Below, one piece after another: positions 16,121-24,092 of a stretch of DNA of 64,000 nt; the first letter of the stretch is position 1, and each line of letters begins with the position of its first letter. The stretch lies in NCBI RefSeq assembly GCF_042680125.1, contig NZ_JBHTNY010000038.1; one strand, 5' to 3'. A program made the translations under genes and the position numbers. Below the pieces are notes generated by a model. The model had not been told where the DNA came from, did no database searches, and saw only the letters and a list, made by a program, of their open reading frames with translations. Source of the stretch: Robinsoniella peoriensis. GTDB lineage: Bacteria > Bacillota > Clostridia > Lachnospirales > Lachnospiraceae.

Positions 16121-17971
16121 ATGGGAAAATACTGTGTTAATTGCGGCAAGGAACTGCATACCGGCGCTCGCTTCTGCGCCAAATGCGGCGCGGCGGTGCT
16201 TGATGCGCCTGTGAATCCTGCTCCCGTGGCACCGCCGAAACCTACGCCGCCTATGCAGCCGATAGTCGAGGCACAGCCTCAAAAAAGCACCCTGCCCGCT
16301 GTGCCGCCAAAACGAAAAAACGCCGCAGCACCGAAGAAAAACGGCGGACGCAATACGCTGTGCATTGTGTTGTCCGTCCTGCTCTTAATACAGATCGCGG
16401 CGGTGGCGCTCTACGGCTGGCCGGGATTTATGGTGGGCGGTGGGTCGGGAAAAAGTCGAGACAGCGTCAGCGTGTTCCTACCCGCAGTAGCTGATGAGCG
16501 AGAAGCTTTGGAGCAGGCGGGTGCGATGGCAACACGGCTTTATATTATTGCTCGCCTTAAGACTGACGCTCTGACTGAATATGACCACGAAAGGGGCAGC
16601 ATCGACGAGCTGAAGGTCATGACCGCCGAAGCGCTGGAGGCATGGAGACTGTGCGACTTGGCCAATACGAAGGCGGCAGAGCTGACAGATTATGCCGAAG
16701 GCTTTCACAATACGGAACAGACGCCCAAGGCAACGATGAGCAATACTGCCGCGAGGTCGGTGTCGGGAGGCTTGCTCATCACAACAGCCTACGCCGCCGA
16801 GGAAAATGCCGCTGTAAAATGGGCAAAAGACTTGACGGAGAAATACGACTCCTACCCCGCTGGGCAAAAGGTCAGACAACTGGCTGAAAATCTCGGCACA
16901 GATGCGAAAAAGGCCTATGCCCAGCTGCAAATGGCTCAGAACATCTTGACGGGAGAGGCATATTCAGCCGAGGGCGACACCATGCAAAACTTTGAAAACG
17001 CTGCTATGGCTACAAAAACAGTTTGCAAAACAGGCCTTTACATAGGAGGCGTGGTGGCGGGCGGCGGGGTTGCCAACGGTATTCTGGAGGCTGGCGGCAT
17101 GGTCATAAGCGGAGTGGACACTATTGTTGATATAGCCTCCACCGGCAGCACAATCATCTGCGGCGAGAACAGCAGAGTAACAATGGCAGCAAATGATTTT
17201 AAGGATGTTATGGGCCCCATATCCGCCGTATCCGGCGGGGTCAATATCCTAACCGGCGGAATTAAATTTTCGGGTGAAGTGGCGGACAAAGTAGGAAACA
17301 TCGATAAACTCTCCTACATCGGCGAGAGCCTGCACGATTTTGTGCGCGACGGCAAAATAATGGGCGGGCTTATCACCGTCGGTGAGAACGGAGAGACCAA
17401 GACTTCGATGACCGAGATAAGCACCGAGGGCAAGACTCCAGCGGAAATAGAAAAAGAGCTGGAGCAAACCGGTCTGTCCCTGCCGGATGGAGAGGATAAA
17501 ACCTCTGCGGAGCTGGCGGAGGAGATGGAAGAGAAATACTACTATACTGAGGATGAGATAAACGAAATAGTTGAGTATCTGCGAGAACTGCTTTATGAAA
17601 TGTTCCTAAAGCCTGAGCAGGAATCGCCCGAAGCCATGCCGGAATCCCCGGAGCAGGTGGATGTACAGTGGTTCAACGGTCATTGGAACAGGCTCTATTC
17701 TGACGGCACGGACAGCGGCAACGAAAATTTTGATCTAAGCATCGAGATCATCGACAGCTTGAATTGTAATTATCGATTCAATTACGGCGGCAGTGCGACT
17801 ACGACTTATCGTTCAACGTCCTATGTTTTTGACGCGAAGTCGGGACAATTGACCTTATTAGATACATTCGACGCGGGAGATGTAGTCCTGACCAGGTACG
17901 GAAAAGACGATGGCGACTATGGAAGAGAATATCTGCGCGCACTCTGGTCTGATTTTGTACGGGTAGATTGA
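16121..17971 (+). CDS. Zinc-ribbon, single-pass protein with glycine-rich core, unknown
   Basis: The 616-residue protein opens with a zinc ribbon (YCVNCGKELHTGARFCAKCG). A Pro-rich linker and one membrane helix near residues 79-100 follow, then a large, presumably extracellular region. Residues about 305-350 are Gly/Ala-rich and hydrophobic (GGVVAGGGVANGILEAGG), similar in style to the end of the 618-residue protein upstream. Residues 445-490 are acidic. The final 100 residues form a small beta domain (WFNGHWNRLYSDG). A GGAGG ribosome binding site is present. No family beyond the zinc ribbon is recognised. Confidence 0.65.
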   Translation: MGKYCVNCGKELHTGARFCAKCGAAVLDAPVNPAPVAPPKPTPPMQPIVEAQPQKSTLPAVPPKRKNAAAPKKNGGRNTLCIVLSVLLLIQIAAVALYGWPGFMVGGGSGKSRDSVSVFLPAVADEREALEQAGAMATRLYIIARLKTDALTEYDHERGSIDELKVMTAEALEAWRLCDLANTKAAELTDYAEGFHNTEQTPKATMSNTAARSVSGGLLITTAYAAEENAAVKWAKDLTEKYDSYPAGQKVRQLAENLGTDAKKAYAQLQMAQNILTGEAYSAEGDTMQNFENAAMATKTVCKTGLYIGGVVAGGGVANGILEAGGMVISGVDTIVDIASTGSTIICGENSRVTMAANDFKDVMGPISAVSGGVNILTGGIKFSGEVADKVGNIDKLSYIGESLHDFVRDGKIMGGLITVGENGETKTSMTEISTEGKTPAEIEKELEQTGLSLPDGEDKTSAELAEEMEEKYYYTEDEINEIVEYLRELLYEMFLKPEQESPEAMPESPEQVDVQWFNGHWNRLYSDGTDSGNENFDLSIEIIDSLNCNYRFNYGGSATTTYRSTSYVFDAKSGQLTLLDTFDAGDVVLTRYGKDDGDYGREYLRALWSDFVRVD

Positions 17972-17987
17972 AAAAGGGGAAAATACT

Positions 17988-19316
17988 ATGGCAAAGAAGA
18001 AAACAAGCAAAAACATCCCACTGCCCATCCTTATCCTGATTTGCGCCGTGCTGCTGTTTGCCATGTATACCAGCGTCAGCACCATTGCGTTGGCAATTTG
18101 GGGCGATTCTGTCATGGGTACGGTGGACAGCTATCAGGCACGGCTGGACCATACCAACGCGGGGCCAAACCGCTCCCGCACAGTTTCCAAGGGCTATTGG
18201 TTTATGGCAAACGGCAAGGAATACCGGGGCTATGTGATATATGGCAGCGACGAGGCGTGGCCGAGCTTGGATGAAGGCGAAACACGCGACCAGCGCATCC
18301 GTTACCTTGGCTTTTTACCTTATGTGAATAAGCCCGCCATGCTGTGCGAATTTAGCGAGATGGGCGAAGTGGCAATTATTTACCACATTCTCGCCCCTAT
18401 CGGTTATCTGCTTTTGCTGCTGCTCGTCATTCGCACAGCCAGACGCGGGAAAAAGAAGAAATTAGCGGCGAGGAAGCCCGCCGCTCCTCAAATTATTGAG
18501 CAAAGGAGTGATACGGATATGTTTTGTCCTAACTGTGGAAACAAGCTGTCGGAGGGCGCGGCTTTCTGTTCGAGCTGCGGCGCAAAAATACAAGCAAACG
18601 CCCCCGGTGTGTGTACGGTCTGCGGCGCAGAGTTGCCGGAGGGAGCCGAATTTTGCATTGGCTGCGGAGCGGCGATAAATCTGGCAACGCCGAAGCCGGT
18701 GGAGCCGCGTCAAACGGCAACACCTACGCCATCACTTGGCGGCGCGGGACTGGTCGGCTTTTCCGACAGGTGTAATTCACCCGAGATACTGGCCGCCGCG
18801 CAGAAAAACAAGAAATCCTCTATTGGCTGTATGTGGATACTGGTGTTCGTGCCGCTCATCGGCTTTCCCATCGCCGGTCTGTTGATTGACGAGATGCCCT
18901 TTGGGGAATCTCTTGTCATCGGCGTGGGCATCGCCATTGTCATGCTCATCGTCAACCTGCTGGCGCTATGGAGAACAAAGCAGCCAATGTGGGAGGGCGT
19001 GGTCGTAAATCAGTACAGCAAGGAGAAAAGCGAGCATAGAGGCGGCGAGGATGATAACTACAGAACCTATACGGAATATACCACGATCATTAACACCGAT
19101 GCGGGCAAGAAAAAAACCATCGTGGAAAAGGACAGCGGTCGGCATATGTACGACTATCTCTCCGTTGGTGACAGGGTGCGGTATCACCCAAGATTCGGTA
19201 CATACGAGAAATACGATAAATCCAAAGACCGCATCGTCTACTGTAACGTCTGCACTATGATGAACCCCATACAAAACGACCGCTGTAAGCGGTGCAATAA
19301 CCTGTTATTCAAATAA
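17988..19316 (+). CDS. Multi-zinc-ribbon membrane protein with DUF3592-like domains
   Basis: The 442-residue protein has membrane helices near residues 11-33 and 125-145 that flank a DUF3592-like extracellular domain. Two consecutive zinc ribbons follow: FCPNCGNKLSEGAAFCSSCG near 178 and VCTVCGAELPEGAEFCIGCG near 205. Two more helices lie near 282-330, then a second beta domain, and a third four-Cys zinc site closes the C-terminus (YCNVCTMMNPIQNDRCKRCN). The cytoplasmic zinc sites could organise a membrane complex with the other ribbon proteins. It sits 16 bases after the preceding gene. Confidence 0.7.
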   Translation: MAKKKTSKNIPLPILILICAVLLFAMYTSVSTIALAIWGDSVMGTVDSYQARLDHTNAGPNRSRTVSKGYWFMANGKEYRGYVIYGSDEAWPSLDEGETRDQRIRYLGFLPYVNKPAMLCEFSEMGEVAIIYHILAPIGYLLLLLLVIRTARRGKKKKLAARKPAAPQIIEQRSDTDMFCPNCGNKLSEGAAFCSSCGAKIQANAPGVCTVCGAELPEGAEFCIGCGAAINLATPKPVEPRQTATPTPSLGGAGLVGFSDRCNSPEILAAAQKNKKSSIGCMWILVFVPLIGFPIAGLLIDEMPFGESLVIGVGIAIVMLIVNLLALWRTKQPMWEGVVVNQYSKEKSEHRGGEDDNYRTYTEYTTIINTDAGKKKTIVEKDSGRHMYDYLSVGDRVRYHPRFGTYEKYDKSKDRIVYCNVCTMMNPIQNDRCKRCNNLLFK

Positions 19317-19330
19317 GGAGGATCGCTGTA

Positions 19331-19693
19331 ATGGAGAGATTTAACACCATGCAGGAGGCGGCGGAGCTTGCCGTCACACGCTGCACACACTGGAGTTTTG
19401 TAACTTCCAAAGACAGATACAATCTAAACGGCTTGCTGGCGCTGGCCGAAATGAGCGATAGTGAAGACCCCATAGACGAGGACAGTTTTTATGTGGTATC
19501 GCCCACCGGAGCCATCGGCTTATGCAACGATGGCGAGGACATTGACTGGCTGTTTCTGTCCGACGCTGCACCGGATGAGGATTTACCGCTGACATATACG
19601 GCTGCTCCGCAAATAAAGTTCTGTCCTCACTGCGGAGCTCCCGCCGTTTCAGGTGCGCGGTTTTGCGAAAAGTGCGGAAATCATTTAAGGTAA
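19331..19693 (+). CDS. Small protein with C-terminal zinc ribbon
   Basis: This 120-residue soluble protein has an unknown acidic N-terminal part that mentions a GLCNDGEDIDWLFL stretch. The last 25 residues are a zinc ribbon (KFCPHCGAPAVSGARFCEKCG). There is no signal peptide or membrane helix. The gene closes the ten-gene run, 14 bases after the previous one with AAGGAGG before its start, and is followed by a terminator. It may be a cytoplasmic partner of the ribbon membrane proteins, which is inference. Confidence 0.65.
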   Translation: MERFNTMQEAAELAVTRCTHWSFVTSKDRYNLNGLLALAEMSDSEDPIDEDSFYVVSPTGAIGLCNDGEDIDWLFLSDAAPDEDLPLTYTAAPQIKFCPHCGAPAVSGARFCEKCGNHLR

Positions 19694-19767
19694 AGTTTTC
19701 ATGCTAGTAAGGTTGTTGTTATATTTGAAAGGCTCCTTATTTATGGAGTAACAATAATAAAAATCAC

Positions 19768-19816
19768 AAAAAGCAGTGCCGGTGCTTGAAAATCAAGTTG
19801 CTGGCACTGCTTTTTT
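19768..19816. terminator. Terminator closing the zinc-ribbon operon
   Basis: AAAAAGCAGTGCC (19768-19780) pairs with GGCACTGCTTTTT (19803-19815), with T-runs on both strands. It can stop transcription from either side. Confidence 0.88.
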
Positions 19817-19910
19817 ATACGGTGCAATTTCTCAATAAAATGAGGGATTATGACAGCCATCTTCGGATGAGTGCAAAGGGCAGGAATAGCTCCTCTAAGG
19901 AGGTGTTTGC

Positions 19911-20078
19911 ATGCCCTGTCCAAATTGTCCCCCAAGGATAGAAACAGAACAATTTCATAGAGATATAAAAAGCGTCATAACTTCTATCAGCGAAGTTGTG
20001 ACGCTTTTTCGCATATACATAGTAACTATGCAGAGCGACATATATTGCTGTCGTTCTCCTCCGCTTCTGACATTTTGA
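19911..20078 (+). CDS. Small Cys-containing ORF before the sigma factor, 55 residues
   Basis: ATG 19911 follows AAGGAGG at ideal spacing and opens a 55-codon frame starting MPCPNCPPRIETEQF. The CPNC motif and a second Cys-Cys pair later could bind metal. No family is recognised. A terminator-like hairpin lies inside the frame, so expression of the downstream sigma-like gene might depend on translation of this ORF, as in a leader peptide. The gene could also be fortuitous. Confidence 0.45.
   Translation: MPCPNCPPRIETEQFHRDIKSVITSISEVVTLFRIYIVTMQSDIYCCRSPPLLTF
19967..20009 (+). terminator. Terminator-like hairpin inside the 55-codon ORF
   Basis: AAAAAGCGTCATAACTTC (19967-19984) pairs with GAAGTTGTGACGCTTTTT (19992-20009) with a single mismatch, ending in five T. 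It would stop RNA synthesis before the sigma-like gene unless ribosomes or another structure disrupt it. Confidence 0.7.
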
Positions 20079-20112
20079 CAAGAAATCAAAATTCAGAAAA
20101 CGGAGGAAAATT

Positions 20113-20580
20113 ATGTTTGATAACACAAATCCATATAAACTACGCATAGAGATAATACTGGATCAAAAGCACTACTATGCATCCTTTCAGAATGCGGAAA
20201 ATCAGATGGTGGAAATTGAGATTGCCCCAACGGTGGCAGATTGGCTGTTTCAGAAATTTGTCCGCAAGGAACGCAATCTCAGACGATCCGATGAGCGAAA
20301 CTTGGAGTATTCGGAAGTAACTGAGCAGACTTTGCACGCGAGAGTACTCAATAGACCAAAATCCTTGGAGGAAATTGCTCTGGAACGGCTGCAGAATGAA
20401 ATGCTGTGGAAAGCCATCAATGTGTTGCCAAAGGTTCAGAGAAGAAGGTTGATTTTATACTACTTTGAGAACTTTACTTACGAGCAAATCGCCAAGATAG
20501 AGGGGTGTTCAGCAAGGGCAGTTAAATATAGCGTAGATAGTGCAAAAGCCAATTTGAAAAATTTTATTGAAAAAAATTAA
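20113..20580 (+). CDS. Sigma-70-family factor (element-encoded)
   Basis: The 155-residue protein ends in a sigma region 4-like HTH: LPKVQRRRLILYYFENFTYE, then IAKIEGCSARAVKYSVDSAK. Region 2 is poorly recognisable, which is usual for the short sigma-like proteins of clostridial mobile elements. It likely directs RNA polymerase to element promoters, possibly those of the recombinases. GGAGG precedes the ATG. It is framed by a terminator-like hairpin upstream and a terminator downstream. Confidence 0.8.
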   Translation: MFDNTNPYKLRIEIILDQKHYYASFQNAENQMVEIEIAPTVADWLFQKFVRKERNLRRSDERNLEYSEVTEQTLHARVLNRPKSLEEIALERLQNEMLWKAINVLPKVQRRRLILYYFENFTYEQIAKIEGCSARAVKYSVDSAKANLKNFIEKN

Positions 20581-20614
20581 AAAACACACTTCAAAAATCG
20601 CTTAGAAGTGTGGA

Positions 20615-20653
20615 AACAGGTGAAGGGATATATTCTCTTCCCTGTTTTCTTTT
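20615..20653 (+). terminator. Terminator after the sigma-like gene
   Basis: AACAGG plus GAAG (20615-20625, one-base bulge) pairs with CTTC plus CCTGTT (20637-20646), followed by a T-rich tract. A smaller hairpin (CACACTTC/GAAGTGTG, 20585-20612) precedes it. Confidence 0.65.
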
Positions 20654-21229
20654 GAAAGCAGGATTGTTCTTTGAAAATTTTATATCCGATTTCATAAATA
20701 CATTAGTTGATGAGCCAGAAACGGACAAGCAACATAGGTAGGAGCGCCAAGACCACCTGTAGGAAAAAAGATGAAATGCGAAGTCACTTACAATATTTAA
20801 AGTTCGTTCAGACTTCTTTCTTTCCTATCAAAGCGGCCAACAGGGATTTCCAAATCTCAAAGGTGCATAGCGGTACCCTCCTGACCTTAAAACAATTCAC
20901 GGCGGATTGTTTGCCAAAACCACATCAGCCTACAATGATACTTCTGCCCAGCCACAGACACAAGCAATGGGGGCAGCCGGTGGAGATCCCAGCGGAGGTG
21001 AAAGTCCTATGACGAAAGCCAGCCACTTTCGGTTTATGAAATCGCCATTAGCACTTGGGAAGTTGTGTCGAATTAAGTGCAGAAGAAAAATCTTAATGTT
21101 AGAAGCAATGGGGATTGCTCTAAACTATTTCCCTTCACAGTTATTATGGGTGCAGGGCAAAAACGAAAAGAGCAGTCCCTATTTTTGTGATATTAAGAAA
21201 ATAAAGTGTATTGGATTGGAGGGGTTATT
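20654..21229. other. Gene-poor stretch, possible ORF remnants
   Basis: Between the sigma-like gene and the small gene before the recombinases, two overlapping frames of about 100 codons exist (roughly 20707-21012 and 20907-21233). Neither has a good ribosome binding site or a recognisable domain. The text AAGGDPSGGES in the second frame has the look of a real protein end, so this may be a decayed element gene. Nothing else was recognised. Confidence 0.4.
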
Positions 21230-21442
21230 ATGAGTTTAGATATTATGAAAATAGGTGCAGATATTGCCGAGGAACACCGAATGGATATGGTGCAGTCAGC
21301 AAAAGAAGTGGAATATAAAATGTCGCTAAAATTGCTTGAGATACTGAAACGCAGAGGGATTGTATCTGATGTTGAATATGCACAAATTGATGCACTAAAT
21401 CGCCAATCCTTCTCTCCGGCACTTCAAAAAGTATATGTGTAA
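21230..21442 (+). CDS. Small SHOCT-like protein preceding recombinases
   Basis: ATG 21230 follows GGAGGGG and gives 70 residues. The C-terminal half (KLLEILKRRGIVSDVEYAQI) resembles the SHOCT type of short helical domain. Such small genes commonly precede tandem serine recombinases in clostridial elements. They may be recombination directionality or regulatory factors, but this is not established. It lies 79 bases before the first recombinase start. Confidence 0.6.
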   Translation: MSLDIMKIGADIAEEHRMDMVQSAKEVEYKMSLKLLEILKRRGIVSDVEYAQIDALNRQSFSPALQKVYV

Positions 21443-21521
21443 AAACACTAGCTATATAGAAAAGCTTGTGGTATTGTGTGTTACTAACAGAGGGGTATCC
21501 TCTGGGAAAGGAGGACATCCG

Positions 21522-23114
21522 ATGATAAAAAAAGTGAAAACCATTGAACCAATCAGGCAAAAGGTTCTTGGAGAACTACGGCCGAAGAAAAAGGTATGTG
21601 CCTATTGCCGAGTCAGTACCGATTCAGCAAAGCAGCATACATCCTATGTGGCACAGACAGAATATTATCAGCAGTATATTCAAGGTCGAGAAGATTGGGA
21701 GTATGTCGGCATTTTTGCGGACGAAGCGAAAACGGCAACCAAGGTGAAAAATCGTGATGAATTTTTACGGATGATAAAGGAATGCGAAAAAGGTAATATC
21801 GATATGATTATCACCAAATCCGTCACAAGGTTTGCCAGAAATACGGTAGACAGTATAGAAACCATCCGAAAGCTGAAAGCACTTGGCATAGCGGTATTTT
21901 TTGAAAAGGAAAATATCAATACCATGTCAGAGCAGAGTGAGCAAATGCTGACCATTTTAAGCTCCATCGCACAGGGCGAATCGGAAAGTATTTCTACCAA
22001 TAACCGCTGGGGCATCCAAAAACGCTTCCAAGATGGCAGCTTTAATATCGGATGTGTGGCATATGGATACACCAAGGATGAAGATGGCGAGCTTATCATA
22101 AAAGAGGATGAAGCAGAAATCATACGCAGGATTTTCAATGAATATCTCGCAGGAAAAGGTAGTTACACCATTGCAAAAGAATTAAACCGTGATAACATTC
22201 CCACCATCCGCAATGCACAAAAATGGAATGACAGCGTGGTAAAGGAGCTTTTGCAAAATCCCATCTATGAGGGTGAGCTGCTTATGCAGAAAACCTATAC
22301 GACAGAGGTACTTCCCTTTACCAAAAAGCGAAATAATGGCGAACTGCCAATGTATTCTATCAAAGAAAACCACCCAGCAATTATCACACAGCAGCAGGCA
22401 GAAAGAGTGCGAGAAATCTATGCCTACCGCAGAATACAGATGGGCGTGGATGATAGCGGAAAATATCAAAATCGCTATGAATTCAGCAGCAAAATTATCT
22501 GCAAAGAATGCGGCGGAATATTTCGCAGGCAAAAAATTTATATCGGCAAACCCTACGAGAAAATACAATGGTCTTGTATTACTCACATTGAGAACATCAA
22601 AAAGTGCAAAATGAAAGCAGTGAGAGAGGACATTATCAAGAATGCCTATCTTACCATGTGGAATAAGCTGGTCAGCAACTACAGCGAAATCCTCTATCCC
22701 CTCTTGGAATCACTAAAAAGTCTCAGAACCAGCCAAGAGCAGGAAGTGCAGATTTTTGAGCTGAATAATAAAATAACGGAATTAACAGAGCAGAGTCGTA
22801 TCCTAAGCAGAGTTGTGCAAAAGGGATATATAGACTCTGCTATTTTTATGGAACAGCAAAATACTCTGAATGTCCAAATCGAAGAATACAAGAAACGGCG
22901 AAATGCCTTGCTTGATGATAACGGATATGAAAAAGAAATTGATGGTACAAACAGGCTGCTGCAAATTATCAAATATAACCCTGTCATTATGGAGGAATAT
23001 CAAGAGGAATTGTTTACCCATACCGTAGACAAGGTGCTAATCGGAAAAAACGGAGAAATCACCTTCCGACTGATTAACAGCCTTGAACTGACAGAAATAA
23101 TTACAAGGGGGTGA
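21522..23114 (+). CDS. Large serine recombinase 1
   Basis: ATG 21522 after AAAGGAGG gives 530 residues. The resolvase catalytic domain comes first (AYCRVST with nucleophilic Ser near residue 32; FARNTVDSIETIRKL and the SSIAQGESESIS motif follow). A recombinase domain (about 190-300), a zinc ribbon (CKECGG and a later Cys pair) and a long coiled coil near 400-490 come next. It should cut and rejoin attachment sites through a 5'-phosphoserine link. It is the first of three tandem family members. Confidence 0.92.
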   Translation: MIKKVKTIEPIRQKVLGELRPKKKVCAYCRVSTDSAKQHTSYVAQTEYYQQYIQGREDWEYVGIFADEAKTATKVKNRDEFLRMIKECEKGNIDMIITKSVTRFARNTVDSIETIRKLKALGIAVFFEKENINTMSEQSEQMLTILSSIAQGESESISTNNRWGIQKRFQDGSFNIGCVAYGYTKDEDGELIIKEDEAEIIRRIFNEYLAGKGSYTIAKELNRDNIPTIRNAQKWNDSVVKELLQNPIYEGELLMQKTYTTEVLPFTKKRNNGELPMYSIKENHPAIITQQQAERVREIYAYRRIQMGVDDSGKYQNRYEFSSKIICKECGGIFRRQKIYIGKPYEKIQWSCITHIENIKKCKMKAVREDIIKNAYLTMWNKLVSNYSEILYPLLESLKSLRTSQEQEVQIFELNNKITELTEQSRILSRVVQKGYIDSAIFMEQQNTLNVQIEEYKKRRNALLDDNGYEKEIDGTNRLLQIIKYNPVIMEEYQEELFTHTVDKVLIGKNGEITFRLINSLELTEIITRG

Positions 23115-23120
23115 ACCAAA

Positions 23121-24092
23121 ATGCAAACACACTTACCCATTGGCTATAAAATGGTGGATGGCAAAATTCAGATTGAACAGGAAAAATCAGCTGCTGTAAA
23201 GAAAATCTACAGCGAATATGTGAATGGAAAATCCATACTTGCCATCTCAAAAGAGCTGAAAGAAAACAATGTACCCAATGCCAATAATAAAACCAACTGG
23301 ACGCATGGGGCAGTAGGGAAAATTCTGCAGAATACCAAGTACATGGGTGATGACCTGTATCCCCCACTTATCTCCAAGGAATTATTCCATCAGGCACAGG
23401 AAAAACGACAGCAAAAAACAGCACAGTTAGGGAGAATGGCACAGCTTAACAGCATGAATAACCACCATGCTCTTACAAACAGGATATTTTGCGGAGAGTG
23501 CGGAGAGCCGTACCGCAAATATGTGGAACATTGTGGCAAGCCCCAGGAAAAGGTACGCTGGAAATGTAAAAAGTATATTTATAATAACAGAGTTGTATGC
23601 AGAAATCTTTTCTATACTGAGGATGAAATAGAGGCTGTTATTACATCGGCAATCAATAAACTGCTTCAAAAAAGAAATCTGCTGGACAATCCCTATCGAA
23701 AAGAACCTCTGAAAAAGGATATGGAGCTAAGAGAGGTAGACCTGCAAATTGCAGACTTGGAGGAACAAGAACAGTTTTCCTCGCCAGACCTTGCATCGCT
23801 TATCTTCAAACGAGCAGAGCTTACCTACAAAGCCTCAAAAATCGAGGATTACCAATATGCCACTCAAAGGATTAGGGAGACCATAGAAGGCATTCCTGAA
23901 CCGACAGATTTTAATGAAGAACTGATGGTGCAGATTATCAAGAAAATCACCATCTACAAAGATGGAAAAATAGAAACAGAATTTATCAATGGACTGAAAT
24001 TCAGTGAAATCTTAGAATATAAACGAAAGGATGAGCCTAATGGCAGTACAGAAAAAGAATGTGGCGATTATACCGCCGCAAATGAAATATGA
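23121..24092 (+). CDS. Recombinase-like protein lacking the serine catalytic domain
   Basis: The 323-residue protein begins directly with the DNA-binding 'recombinase' domain (LPIGYKMVDGKIQIEQEKS, then YVNGKSILAISKELKENNV). A zinc ribbon (FCGECGEPYRKYV) and a coiled coil follow. The entire N-terminal resolvase domain with the active serine is absent, yet the start has its own ribosome binding site (AGGGGGTG) and the frame is intact. It overlaps the next recombinase gene by about 60 bases. Such proteins occur between two full recombinases in some Firmicutes elements and may act as an accessory DNA-binding subunit. Confidence 0.85.
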   Translation: MQTHLPIGYKMVDGKIQIEQEKSAAVKKIYSEYVNGKSILAISKELKENNVPNANNKTNWTHGAVGKILQNTKYMGDDLYPPLISKELFHQAQEKRQQKTAQLGRMAQLNSMNNHHALTNRIFCGECGEPYRKYVEHCGKPQEKVRWKCKKYIYNNRVVCRNLFYTEDEIEAVITSAINKLLQKRNLLDNPYRKEPLKKDMELREVDLQIADLEEQEQFSSPDLASLIFKRAELTYKASKIEDYQYATQRIRETIEGIPEPTDFNEELMVQIIKKITIYKDGKIETEFINGLKFSEILEYKRKDEPNGSTEKECGDYTAANEI

